DNA of 41,278 bases from Bacteroidetes bacterium GWA2_40_15 (GTDB taxonomy: Bacteria > Bacteroidota > Bacteroidia > Bacteroidales > VadinHA17): the NCBI GenBank assembly GCA_001768195.1, contig MENI01000076.1:72089-113366 (forward strand). The letters run 5' to 3'. Position numbers and translations under genes: made by a program. Every line of letters starts with the position of its first letter. Position 1 is the stretch's first letter. Positions 9,201 through 17,518 of this stretch are shown in pieces. The notes under the pieces were generated by a model. The model ran no database searches, was not told the DNA's origin, and saw only the letters and a list, made by a program, of their open reading frames with translations.

Positions 9201-11006
9201 TTATTCTGATAATCCGGTTACAACAGGAAGAATGATGTGACTAAGATTAGTACCACCATGGAATATTGTCTGTTTTGCCACCCTGGTTTTCGGGCTGCTT
9301 CCCAGAGGTTCGCCGGTATTTGGATTCCTGTCAAACTGCGGAAAATTGCTTGAAGTAATATCAATCCTTATCCTGTGACCCGGCAGAAATGAATTAGCTG
9401 TTCCTGTCATCTCTATTTCATATTCATAAGTCTGATTGGGAGTCAGCAGCTTCATTTTATCTAATCCTGAACGAAACCTGGCTCTCAGTATACCTTCAGA
9501 TACCGGCATTGCATAACCATTCGGATATACATCTACCAGTTTAATCATCCAGTCGGTATCAGTTCCGTCGGTTGCAGCATGCAGTTTCATTTTAACAGGT
9601 CCTGCAACAGTAATAGTGTCATTAAGGTATTCGCTTGTGTACACCAGAATATCCTCGCGCCTTTCCAAAGGCCTCTGATCTTGCGGTCCGGGCAGGGTAG
9701 GAGTGCCGCAACAGTTGTTTCCGCCGGTTGTCGGTACAGGCTTAAGGGGATCATAATAATATGTATCAGATGCAGATTCTGCCGGTTTTTCAAAGCTAAG
9801 AGATCCATTTCCCCTGACTGAATTTGCAGATCCTTTGCTGTTTAGATAAAATTCACGGTATTGAGTGCCCGGTACCGGCCAGTCTGTTTCGCCTCTCCAT
9901 TTATTGATACCCATATAAAAGAGCTGTACCGGCTTCTCATTTTCAATGCCGGTATTTATTCCTTTCAGGTAATAATCGTACAACCGCATATGAAACCGGA
10001 ACATATCAAGTGTTGCAGCAGGAGTGAAGTCAACTCCTCCGAATGTCTGGGTTGGACCATGCCCCCAGGGTCCGATTATCATGCGAGCCCCATTCCTTGC
10101 TTCAGGAGTGGCGCCATTCTTTTTCATGCCTGTAAAACCGTTGATCGTGCCCATCAGGAATATATCGAACCATCCACCAAGTGTTTGTGTTGGCACCTTA
10201 ATTTTATTGAAACGTTCTTCATCACTGATTGCTTTCCAGTAATCATCATAGCTTTCATGTTTGAGCCAGTCCCTGTAGTGCTGAACGGGAGAGCCCTCAA
10301 ACTGCAGGTCCATATCTTTGAGCGGAAGATGCATGAGAACATTATCGTATCTGAGGTTTTCTGGCATATAACTCTCTGTATGCCAGTATTGTGGCAGCAT
10401 TATCCTGTCAGGCATCCTGACCACTCCCCATCCATAATTGAAGCTCAGGCGAAAGGCTCCACCCATAGTTATCCAGTTAGCATATATATTCGTTGATGCA
10501 AGTGATGGAAATGCCACAACAAGGTGAGGAGGAGCCTGAGAGGCAGCTGCCCATTGATTATGCCCCACATAACTGCCACCATAGGTAGCTACCTTTCCGT
10601 TTGAAAAAGATTGAACAGCGGCCCATTCAATTGACTCATAACCATCTTTTGCTTCATTCCGGAACGGTTCCCATTTACCTTCACTTTCATAACGTCCGCG
10701 TACATCAAAGTAAACCACAGCATAGCCATGCTGTGCAAATTTCACGAACATTTCATGAGATCCGTCTCTCTGAACGCCATATGGAGTACTGGATACTATA
10801 GTTGGATATCTGCCGGGCTCAGCCGGTAGATACAGATCTGCATATAATGTTACGCCATCGCTCATTCTGACAGGCTTATGACGTTCAATGCGGATATCAT
10901 TCGAGATCGCATTATTTTCGGCAGGTGGTGTGAACGAAAATGAAAAAACTGCTATCAAAAGAAAACAGAGTTTCGTAAGAATCCTGAGTAATTTTCCCTG
11001 AGTCAT
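9201..11006 (-). CDS. Exported CocE/NonD-family (peptidase S15, X-Pro dipeptidyl-peptidase-like) hydrolase
   Basis: An alpha/beta hydrolase. The nucleophile is in GGSYVGHNQW (S145 from this start). A Y-F-D-V-R-G-R-Y segment precedes it, G-P-W-G-H-G-P holds the likely catalytic His, and a C-terminal jelly-roll (X-Pro_dipep_C) ends the protein. The frame is open to an ATG at 11039, but I prefer the ATG at 11006 (601 residues). It gives a compact signal peptide (MTQGKLLRILTKLCFLLIAV), and the upstream ATG lies 3 bases from the T-tract of a strong terminator. S15/CocE members cleave X-Pro dipeptides, esters or acylated substrates; the substrate here is unknown. It is last in the minus arm. Confidence 0.82.
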   Translation of the reverse strand: MTQGKLLRILTKLCFLLIAVFSFSFTPPAENNAISNDIRIERHKPVRMSDGVTLYADLYLPAEPGRYPTIVSSTPYGVQRDGSHEMFVKFAQHGYAVVYFDVRGRYESEGKWEPFRNEAKDGYESIEWAAVQSFSNGKVATYGGSYVGHNQWAAASQAPPHLVVAFPSLASTNIYANWITMGGAFRLSFNYGWGVVRMPDRIMLPQYWHTESYMPENLRYDNVLMHLPLKDMDLQFEGSPVQHYRDWLKHESYDDYWKAISDEERFNKIKVPTQTLGGWFDIFLMGTINGFTGMKKNGATPEARNGARMIIGPWGHGPTQTFGGVDFTPAATLDMFRFHMRLYDYYLKGINTGIENEKPVQLFYMGINKWRGETDWPVPGTQYREFYLNSKGSANSVRGNGSLSFEKPAESASDTYYYDPLKPVPTTGGNNCCGTPTLPGPQDQRPLERREDILVYTSEYLNDTITVAGPVKMKLHAATDGTDTDWMIKLVDVYPNGYAMPVSEGILRARFRSGLDKMKLLTPNQTYEYEIEMTGTANSFLPGHRIRIDITSSNFPQFDRNPNTGEPLGSSPKTRVAKQTIFHGGTNLSHIILPVVTGLSE

Positions 11007-11041
11007 TTTCTTAATTATTTCATTAGCAATGAGATCCATTC

Positions 11042-11080
11042 AAAAAAAAAGTAACCTATATGAAGATCATATAGGTTACT
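11042..11080 (-). terminator. Intrinsic terminator behind the RidA-family gene
   Basis: On the minus strand a perfect 14-bp stem (AGTAACCTATATGA and its complement, 3-nt loop) is followed by nine T residues. It starts 18 bp after the RidA stop and ends just before the S15 hydrolase gene, so that gene needs read-through or its own promoter. Confidence 0.88.
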
Positions 11081-11097
11081 ATATTATTTCTAACAGA

Positions 11098-11556
11098 TTA
11101 AATGTAAGCGATACAATCCATCTCAACAAGAGAGTCGCCGGGAACACCACCTTTAGCTACGGCAATTGTTGATCTGACAGGAGGAGTTTTCCCGAAACGT
11201 CCTTTATATACTGCATTCATCCCTTTGTAATCAGCAATATCGTTAAGATATACAGTTACTTTTAATACTTTTTCCATAGATGAACCTGCTTTAATAAGCT
11301 CTTTTTCCATTTCTTTAAGTACAATCTCAGTATGAGCTTCAATGGTAAATGGTGCTACATGTGCTCCTTTTCCGGCTGTAAAAACCAGGTTTCCCAACTT
11401 GGTATGGCCTGAGAAAAGAGGTGCATCCTGGAAATCAGTAATATTTCCGGCTTCTTTTACATCTGAAGAACTTGCTTTAGCTGCAAGTCCGATACCTGCC
11501 AGTCCTACAACTGATGCGAACATTTTCTTGAGTGCTGATCTTCTTTCTGTTTTCAT
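11098..11556 (-). CDS. Exported RidA-family (YjgF/YER057c/UK114) protein
   Basis: 152 residues. RidA proteins are usually about 125-130 residues and cytoplasmic, where they hydrolyse enamine/imine intermediates from PLP dehydratases. This one has an extra 25-30 residues at the front: E-R-R-S-A-L-K-K-M, then a hydrophobic stretch rich in A, V, L and G, a Tat-type leader. The RidA domain starts near residue 45 (APLFSGHTKLGNLVFTAG). The conserved active-site Arg is R128 in TPPVRSTIAV, followed by VEMDCIAYI. It lies 88 bp behind an amidohydrolase and near the exported PLP enzymes, which makes a role in clearing their unstable products in the periplasm likely (inference). Confidence 0.85.
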   Translation of the reverse strand: MKTERRSALKKMFASVVGLAGIGLAAKASSSDVKEAGNITDFQDAPLFSGHTKLGNLVFTAGKGAHVAPFTIEAHTEIVLKEMEKELIKAGSSMEKVLKVTVYLNDIADYKGMNAVYKGRFGKTPPVRSTIAVAKGGVPGDSLVEMDCIAYI

Positions 11557-11636
11557 AATTTATTGTTTATAGTTAATAATATGGTAAAGATTAGATTAGA
11601 GTTATTAGTTTATTAAATATCAACATATTGATAATG

Positions 11637-11670
11637 CAAATATACTATTTCTTAAATTCAATAGCAGCAA
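11637..11670 (-). promoter_or_regulatory. Candidate Bacteroidota promoter for the RidA gene
   Basis: The minus strand has TATATTTG (11637-11644), a perfect match to the -7 consensus TAnnTTTG, with TTG at 11668-11670 about 23 bp further upstream. It overlaps the end of the preceding amidohydrolase gene and leaves a leader of roughly 70 bases before ridA. The -33 spacing is slightly long. Confidence 0.5.
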
Positions 11671-12889
11671 GTCCATTGAGGTCCCACACAATTCTGCCGG
11701 CTCTGATAGTAAGTTCTGCAACCATTTTCCGGGTACCTTTTAATTTATCCGTTCCAATATCAATGAATCCATAATCACCTTTGCTGATACTGAAAACTGC
11801 AACATCAGCTTCTGTCCCCACGCTGAGGTTTCCAAGTGCCGGCCTGTTGATCATCTGTGCAGGCTGCCAGGTTGAACGGTTTATAACTTCCTGGAGTGAT
11901 AAACCCAAAGCCAGGAACTTTGACATCGTGTTAGCCATATCCTTCATTCCTCCGTTCATGCTTCCGGTATGAAGGTCGGTGCTTATAGCGTCAGGCAGGA
12001 ACCCTTGCTGAATTGCCGGAACGGCTACTTTCCAGCGGAATGATCCCCCTCCGTGCCCTACATCGAATTTAATACCTCTTTTAACAGCCTCAAAAACAAA
12101 AGGTTTTACCTTTCCATTCTCATCTATAACTGCATCACGGGTATTTGGAAAGTAAGCATACTGATGAGTGAATATGTCACCGGGTCGGAGGTGTTTCATA
12201 AATAACTCTTCCAGCGGCAGAGGAGGTTCTGCACCTCCAAAATCGATCATAACAGGTAGATTTGCCATTTTCCCGGCCGCAACAACACTGTCTGTAGGGC
12301 CCCATTCATGACCACTGTAGTGTGCCAGTTTGAATCCTACAACTATTTCAGGATACTTTTTTGCGACTTCGACCGCCCTGAGAGGGATCATATCTTTGGT
12401 AGTCTGTTCAAAAGGACCACCTCTCATGCCTTCACCAGCTATATTAATAAGTGCCAGAATCCGGGTCTGGGAGCCGTCAATGCTCGTCTCCTTGAATTTT
12501 GGGAAAGTCCTGTAACCGGAACTTCCGACATCCACCATGGTCGTTACACCTGAACGGAAGGAAAATGCATCTGCCTGAACTGAACTGGGGCCATCCATAA
12601 GACCCTGATCCATATTGTTTCCGTAATAGACATGGACATGAGCATCAATAATGCCTGGAGTAACATACATGCCTTTTACATTTACGACACGTTTCCCCTC
12701 TTTTTCATCTATTGTCTTTGCCACCAATGCAATCTTTTTATCTTTAATTGCAAGGTCCATTACAGCATCAATCTTGTTTTTAGGATCAATAACATGACCC
12801 CCTTTTAAAATAATATCATATGTCTGAGCAATTGAAAGACCAGGCAGTAAAAACAGGATTGCAATTAGAAGTATGTTTCTGAATGTCAT
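11645..12889 (-). CDS. Exported amidohydrolase/deacetylase-family metallohydrolase, paralogue 3
   Basis: 414 residues with a short signal peptide ending LSIAQ (about residue 22). Metal-site candidates are H84-x-H86, K187, H242, H279 (DVGHGGGSF) and D305 (STDLHTG). The strand-5 residue is D216 (VMIDFGG), and no histidine follows within ten residues, unlike paralogues 1 and 2. It shares the segment GEGMRGGPFEQ with paralogue 4, which the plus-arm pair lacks, so paralogues 3 and 4 appear to be closest relatives. It follows the PLP enzyme gene by 66 bp in the minus arm. Confidence 0.85.
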   Translation of the reverse strand: MTFRNILLIAILFLLPGLSIAQTYDIILKGGHVIDPKNKIDAVMDLAIKDKKIALVAKTIDEKEGKRVVNVKGMYVTPGIIDAHVHVYYGNNMDQGLMDGPSSVQADAFSFRSGVTTMVDVGSSGYRTFPKFKETSIDGSQTRILALINIAGEGMRGGPFEQTTKDMIPLRAVEVAKKYPEIVVGFKLAHYSGHEWGPTDSVVAAGKMANLPVMIDFGGAEPPLPLEELFMKHLRPGDIFTHQYAYFPNTRDAVIDENGKVKPFVFEAVKRGIKFDVGHGGGSFRWKVAVPAIQQGFLPDAISTDLHTGSMNGGMKDMANTMSKFLALGLSLQEVINRSTWQPAQMINRPALGNLSVGTEADVAVFSISKGDYGFIDIGTDKLKGTRKMVAELTIRAGRIVWDLNGLAAIEFKK

Positions 12890-12911
12890 TGTTTTGTTAT
12901 TTTGTTAGATT

Positions 12912-12925
12912 GTTAATTTATTAAC
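12912..12925. promoter_or_regulatory. Small palindrome in the gap before amidohydrolase 3
   Basis: A perfect GTTAAT-TT-ATTAAC palindrome lies in the 66-bp gap between the PLP gene and amidohydrolase 3. It could be an operator, but in AT-rich DNA it may be chance. Confidence 0.2.
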
Positions 12926-12955
12926 ACAGGTTGAATAGTTGGAAAGATCAATATT

Positions 12956-14170
12956 TTATGATGATGCTTTTTTAAGTTCTTCTGCCAGTTTTGCTGCAAC
13001 TATTTTTTCTTCACCAGGTCGCATCATCCATGATGTTATAACCAGATTGTCTTTTCCACCCATCATCTCAATTGAAGGATCTCCCTTTCTGAGATTTGCA
13101 CGAAAATCATTGCAGCTGATTTTTACTTTTTCTATATCCCATGATATTGTAAGGGTAGGGGTAATATTTGCAACAGGAGGAACAGTTACCGTTGTAGTAA
13201 CTCCGTTAATAGTTTTAACTGCATTTTCCATAACTGCAATACGATCTTCCCATATTTTCCATTGTTTTTCGTGGTCTCTGTTGATAAACTTCTCCAAAGC
13301 AACATACATGCCAAGAATCTCCTCCTTGTTGACTTTCATTCCGCGGCCTATATTACCACCTCTTGGAGGAGCATTAAGCCTGGCTGCAGCTATGAGATCT
13401 TTTTTGCCCATAAGAATACCTGCACTTTGTGGTCCGGTAAGACCTTTGCCACCTGATACACAAACCAGGTCAAATCCCATCTCGTTGAATTTCCATAAGT
13501 TTGTAACAGGAGTTGAATCTGCAGCCATATCGATCATTGTAGGAATATTGTGTTTTTTACCCAGTTCAACCCATTCTTTATCCTTAATCATACCATTCGG
13601 TCCGGCATAGTTAAGGAACCACATCATGGCAGTCTGTTCATTAACAGCCTTTTCAAACTCTTCCAATGTCTCTATTTCCACCACTTTTATTCCAGTGTTG
13701 GTAAGGGCATGAACATATCCATGATTATGCTCCTTCTGAACAAGTACCTCTGATTTCATATTTTCGAGGTGAGGAAGTTCTGCCACTTTTTTCTGATCTG
13801 TTCCGGTAAGAACGCCTGCTGTACCAAGTACAAGTGCTGACCAGCAGCCTGCAGTTACCATTGCAGATTCTGCATGACAAAGTTCTGCAATCTTAGCCCC
13901 GACTTTATCCTGTACTTCATCGATGGTAGCATATTTTTTGGCAGAATATCTTATGGTTTCAACCACTTCTTCATGCATTAAGCATCCCGATAATGCAGTA
14001 TAAGTTCCTGCTGCGTTGATAAATGTCCTGATACCAAGCTCCTTAAAGATATCCCTTTTTGGTGCGGAATATGACGAAAGGATTCCTGCTCCCAGCACAG
14101 ATGAGGTTCCTAAAACAGCTCCGGATACAGGAAGAATTGACAGGTTCTTAATTACTTCTCTACGTTTCAT
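12956..14170 (-). CDS. Tat-exported SelA/DgaE-like PLP enzyme (single domain)
   Basis: 404 residues. The N-terminus, MKRREVIKNLSILPVSGAVLG, is a Tat-type leader. The fold-type I PLP domain has D214 (MIDMAADS) and Schiff-base lysine K242 in CVSGGKGLTGPQSAGIL, the SelA/DgaE-group signature. Unlike its counterpart at 4182 it stops at the end of the catalytic domain. It lies between two exported amidohydrolases, as DgaE-group enzymes pair with COG3964 amidohydrolases in other bacteria (general knowledge). A selenium-transferase role is very unlikely given the export signal. Ammonia-lyase, dehydratase or related elimination chemistry on a small amino compound is the best guess. Confidence 0.82.
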   Translation of the reverse strand: MKRREVIKNLSILPVSGAVLGTSSVLGAGILSSYSAPKRDIFKELGIRTFINAAGTYTALSGCLMHEEVVETIRYSAKKYATIDEVQDKVGAKIAELCHAESAMVTAGCWSALVLGTAGVLTGTDQKKVAELPHLENMKSEVLVQKEHNHGYVHALTNTGIKVVEIETLEEFEKAVNEQTAMMWFLNYAGPNGMIKDKEWVELGKKHNIPTMIDMAADSTPVTNLWKFNEMGFDLVCVSGGKGLTGPQSAGILMGKKDLIAAARLNAPPRGGNIGRGMKVNKEEILGMYVALEKFINRDHEKQWKIWEDRIAVMENAVKTINGVTTTVTVPPVANITPTLTISWDIEKVKISCNDFRANLRKGDPSIEMMGGKDNLVITSWMMRPGEEKIVAAKLAEELKKASS

Positions 14171-14278
14171 TTCAGTTTAATTATTTGAGATTAAATATTT
14201 TGTTGAAAACCAGGTAAATCGATCTAAATTTAAGCAATCCAATTCATAACACCAATTAAGTTTCCCTTAACTGTTACA

Positions 14279-15538
14279 TTATCGCCTTCTGCGTGCAAGG
14301 ACTACAGGATCAGCAATGCCATTCAGATCATATACAATCCTGCCGGCTCTGATAGTCATTTCGCATTCAAGCTTTTTATCTGTCTCAAGCTTATATCCTG
14401 TATAATCAAAAAGACCAAATTTCCCGGTACGCATATTAAGTATGGCAATATCGGCTTCAGAACCTACTGTAAGATGTCCAAGTTCCTCGCGTTTAATGAT
14501 CTGTGCCGGTTTCCAGGTACTGACTTTTATAACAGTCGGAAGATCCATGCCCATTGCCAGAAATTTGTCCATTGTGGTCAGCATGTCTTTTGTTGCACCA
14601 TTCATACTGCCTATATGCAGGTCGGTACTGATTGCATCGGGATATAATCCGCTTTTTACTGCTGGTATTGCCTGGGAATATGCAAAACTTATCCCTCCGG
14701 CTCCAACGTCAAAAATAATTCCTCTCTTCTGAGCTTCAAATACAAATGGCCTTACTTTGCCTGTTGCTACATCAACCAGGCTCTCCCTGCTTTCTCCAAG
14801 CTGGCCGAAGCAATGTGTGAATATATCACCGGGTTTGAATACCTGCATAAAGAGTGTATCGAGTGACAGTGCAGGGTTGGCCCCTCCAAGGTCAACCATA
14901 AATGGCATATCTGATAATTTTGCGGCTTCTTCAGACAGTAGCACAGGATTCCAGTCACGGCCACTGTAATGAGCCAGTTTGATCCCGACTATATCTTTTG
15001 AATTTTTCAAGGCAAATTCGGCAGTCATTTTCGGATCCATATCTTTCTGATTCTGTTCAAACGGACCTCCCCGCATACCTTCGCCGACTATATTCAGAAA
15101 TGCCAGAACCCTGGTCTGGGATATGTCGATAGTCTGTTTCTTGAATTCAGGAAAAGTTCTCCATCCGGCACAACCAGCATCTACCACAGTTGTAACTCCA
15201 ACCCTGAAAGTAAAACCGTCAGGGGGAATTGAATTGGGCCCGTTCATATATTGCTGATCCATATTCGTACCGTTAAATACATGTACGTGGATATCGATAA
15301 GCCCGGGTGTAACATACAGACCCTTTGCATTAACTACCTGTATCCCTTCCTTCCCATCGATGTTCTTTGCAATAAGGGCAATTTTGCCGTCCTTGACTGC
15401 AATATCCATTGGTTCATTGATATTATTTTTAGGATCAATTAAATGACCTCCCTTAATGACAATGTTATAAGTCTGAGCTGAAATTATCCCTGTGGCAGTT
15501 AAGCACACAAAAAGCAACAAAAGAAAAATCTTTCTCAT
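14279..15538 (-). CDS. Exported amidohydrolase/deacetylase-family metallohydrolase, paralogue 4 (altered active site)
   Basis: 419 residues with a signal peptide ending IISAQ (about residue 22). It has H84-x-H86, K187, D216 at the strand-5 position, H242 and D306. The conserved DVGHGGG motif, however, reads DVGAGGI: the His of the other three paralogues is Ala280, encoded by GCC at 14699-14701. The enzyme may therefore have changed chemistry or be a binding or regulatory paralogue; the reading frame is otherwise clean. It is the first gene of the minus arm, and 108 bp separate it from the PLP enzyme gene. Confidence 0.83.
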   Translation of the reverse strand: MRKIFLLLLFVCLTATGIISAQTYNIVIKGGHLIDPKNNINEPMDIAVKDGKIALIAKNIDGKEGIQVVNAKGLYVTPGLIDIHVHVFNGTNMDQQYMNGPNSIPPDGFTFRVGVTTVVDAGCAGWRTFPEFKKQTIDISQTRVLAFLNIVGEGMRGGPFEQNQKDMDPKMTAEFALKNSKDIVGIKLAHYSGRDWNPVLLSEEAAKLSDMPFMVDLGGANPALSLDTLFMQVFKPGDIFTHCFGQLGESRESLVDVATGKVRPFVFEAQKRGIIFDVGAGGISFAYSQAIPAVKSGLYPDAISTDLHIGSMNGATKDMLTTMDKFLAMGMDLPTVIKVSTWKPAQIIKREELGHLTVGSEADIAILNMRTGKFGLFDYTGYKLETDKKLECEMTIRAGRIVYDLNGIADPVVLARRRR

Positions 15539-15779
15539 ATTAACGGTTATTTATTTATTGGTTCATATTATACTATCTCTTTGCCATTTTCCATTCGCGT
15601 CCTGGTATATCCACCCTGAAACTCTCTATGTTCCCCTGATCCTGCAGGGAGGATTTGAAAAGGTCAATGATCATTCATTAAATGGATAATCGGGTAAAAA
15701 CAAATTTAATTAAATTCCCGTAAAAGCCCGTGGAATTAAGGTTTTTTAAGAATTGGGAAAATTAAGGGAAGGAGTTTTA

Positions 15780-16355
15780 CTATTTCACGATACCGGTGAA
15801 TCCCATGAAGGCAAGAGCCAGAATTCCTGCTGTTATAAGAGATATGGGAACTCCTTTCATAGCTTTTGGTAAATCAGCCAGTTCAAGCTGCTCCCTTATC
15901 CCGGCAAGAATAACGAGGGCAAGTCCGAAACCAATAGCATTTGATGCTCCGAACACTACTCCCTCAATAAGATTATAATCTTTTTTAATGACTAGTATTG
16001 CAACCCCGAGCACCGCGCAGTTAGTTGTAATTAAGGGTAAAAATATCCCCAGGGCCTGATAGAGTGACTGGCTTACCTTCTTAAGTATGATTTCCACCAT
16101 TTGTACCAGTGAAGCAATAACCAGTATGTAGGTGATTGTCTGCATGAAACCTATTCCCAGCGGTACCAGGACATAAATATAGATAATGTAGGTAACCATG
16201 GTAGCCAGTACCATTACAAATGCTACTGCACCGGTCATTCCCACAGCAGTAGTTACCTTATTGGAGACTCCGAGGAATGGGCATATTCCGAGGAATTGAG
16301 CCAGTACTATATTATTAATAAATACCGCGGTTATGATTATTAAAATATATTCCAT
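15780..16355 (-). CDS. rnfA: Electron transport complex subunit RnfA/RsxA
   Basis: 191 residues, the normal length, with six hydrophobic segments. It starts with the family signature [22 protein letters not shown] and continues with GICPFLGVS and [14 protein letters not shown]. The conserved cysteines C25 and the one in TTNC are those known to hold the [2Fe-2S] cluster shared with RnfE. It is the last gene of the rnf operon and starts 10 bp behind rnfE. Function: membrane core of the Rnf complex, which couples ferredoxin:NAD+ electron transfer to Na+ or H+ transport. No clear terminator hairpin was found in the 240 bp that follow. Confidence 0.95.
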   Translation of the reverse strand: MEYILIIITAVFINNIVLAQFLGICPFLGVSNKVTTAVGMTGAVAFVMVLATMVTYIIYIYVLVPLGIGFMQTITYILVIASLVQMVEIILKKVSQSLYQALGIFLPLITTNCAVLGVAILVIKKDYNLIEGVVFGASNAIGFGLALVILAGIREQLELADLPKAMKGVPISLITAGILALAFMGFTGIVK

Positions 16356-16365
16356 ATCTCAACAG

Positions 16366-16947
16366 TTAAGGTTTTTTAAACTTGCTTACAACTGCTATCA
16401 TATACCCCAGAGCAATAAATGCTCCCGGTGCCAGAATAAAAACGAGAATTCCGTCGCCATCAATAAATTTGTAATCAAAAATTGCACCGCTTCCTGCTAT
16501 TTCGCGGAAAGCTCCCAGAATGCCCAGGGCAAAGGTGAATCCCAGGCCCATCCCTGACCCGTCAATGAATGACGATAATACACTGTTTTTGCTTGCAAAA
16601 GCTTCGGCTCTTCCAAGAACAATGCAGTTCACAACAATAAGAGGAATGAATATTCCAAGTTTTTCATAAAGGGCAGGCACATAAGCCTGCATGAGAAGAT
16701 CCACTATCGTGACGAATGAGGCTATAATCACAACAAATGCAGGTATTCTCACCTTATAGGGAATGAGATCAGAAAGCAATGAAACCACTACATTTGATCC
16801 TATAAGTACAAATGTAGTTGCAACACCCATGCCCAGACCATTTAATGCCGATGAGGTAGTTGCCAGAGCAGGGCAGCAGCCCAGCACGAGCACCAGGATA
16901 GGATTTTCTTTGATAAAACCTTTTGTGAAATTATTTAACTGGTTCAT
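16366..16947 (-). CDS. rnfE: Electron transport complex subunit RnfE/RsxE
   Basis: 193 residues from the ATG at 16947, chosen over an upstream in-frame start at 16992. It has a strong AGGAG site directly upstream (CAGAAAGGAGAGATTC then ATG) and gives the standard beginning NQLNNFTKGFIKENPILVLVLG. A 17-bp overlap with the end of rnfG supports coupling. Conserved features are GCCPALATTSS and LIVVNCIVLGRAEAFAS, the latter with the cluster cysteine that pairs with RnfA. Several transmembrane helices are visible. Confidence 0.95.
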   Translation of the reverse strand: MNQLNNFTKGFIKENPILVLVLGCCPALATTSSALNGLGMGVATTFVLIGSNVVVSLLSDLIPYKVRIPAFVVIIASFVTIVDLLMQAYVPALYEKLGIFIPLIVVNCIVLGRAEAFASKNSVLSSFIDGSGMGLGFTFALGILGAFREIAGSGAIFDYKFIDGDGILVFILAPGAFIALGYMIAVVSKFKKP

Positions 16948-17518
16948 GAATCTCTCCTTTCTGTAAAGTGTTATATGCACGCTGAACAGCATCGCAAAAT
17001 GCCCTTGAGCTTATCGTTGCTGCGGTAATCGCATCAACAGGTCCTCCGTCTTTCCGGACTTTCAGACTAAAATCTGCCGGATTTTTTTCTGTGAACTGAT
17101 CTTTAAACTTCGGTTCCGCCATTTTAGTGCCGAGTCCTGGAGTTTCCTTGTGAGCAAGTATTGTAATGTTAACTATTGATCCGTCGGGTCTGAAACCTGC
17201 CATGAGAGTTATATTTCCGCTGAATCCATTGTTTGTATAGGTTGAAACAGCGTATCCCACAATCAGACTGTCCTGCTTAGCGGGGAAGATATCAAGGCTG
17301 TCACCTTCACCGGTTGGCAGCCTGAACATATCATTATAAGGATTATTGTTGAATTCAGGCACAACCTGTTTTATTGCATCCACCTTCTTCTTCAGGATCG
17401 AAAGTTCAATTGGTTCCTTAGTAAACTCATATACAAACCCGAGGCAGGCTGATGCAACAAGGGCGATCAGGGAAAGCGACAGGACCATATTCTTAAAAGT
17501 GGATTCGGTCTTAGCCAT
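16931..17518 (-). CDS. rnfG: Electron transport complex subunit RnfG (covalent FMN)
   Basis: 195 residues with one N-terminal membrane helix (about 11-30) and a periplasmic FMN-binding domain. The flavinylation motif reads DAITAATISSRAF, with T168 the likely phosphoester-linked threonine. A strong GGAGAGGAGG site precedes the start. The start overlaps rnfD by 8 bp and the end overlaps rnfE by 17 bp. The enzyme that attaches the flavin (ApbE) is not in the window. Confidence 0.94.
   Translation of the reverse strand: MAKTESTFKNMVLSLSLIALVASACLGFVYEFTKEPIELSILKKKVDAIKQVVPEFNNNPYNDMFRLPTGEGDSLDIFPAKQDSLIVGYAVSTYTNNGFSGNITLMAGFRPDGSIVNITILAHKETPGLGTKMAEPKFKDQFTEKNPADFSLKVRKDGGPVDAITAATISSRAFCDAVQRAYNTLQKGEIHEPVK

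Noticed and set aside
9861..10496. 211-codon plus-strand open frame inside the S15 hydrolase gene
   Set aside because: Antisense shadow of a clearly recognised gene, with Cys/His-rich nonsense-like sequence.
15539..15779. Small gene or RNA between amidohydrolase 4 and rnfA
   Set aside because: No conserved peptide, ribosome site or convincing hairpin was seen. An imperfect TTAAATTCC/GGAATTAA pair is too weak to call.
16948..16992. Longer rnfE start at 16992
   Set aside because: The ATG at 16947 has a strong AGGAG site and gives the standard N-terminus.
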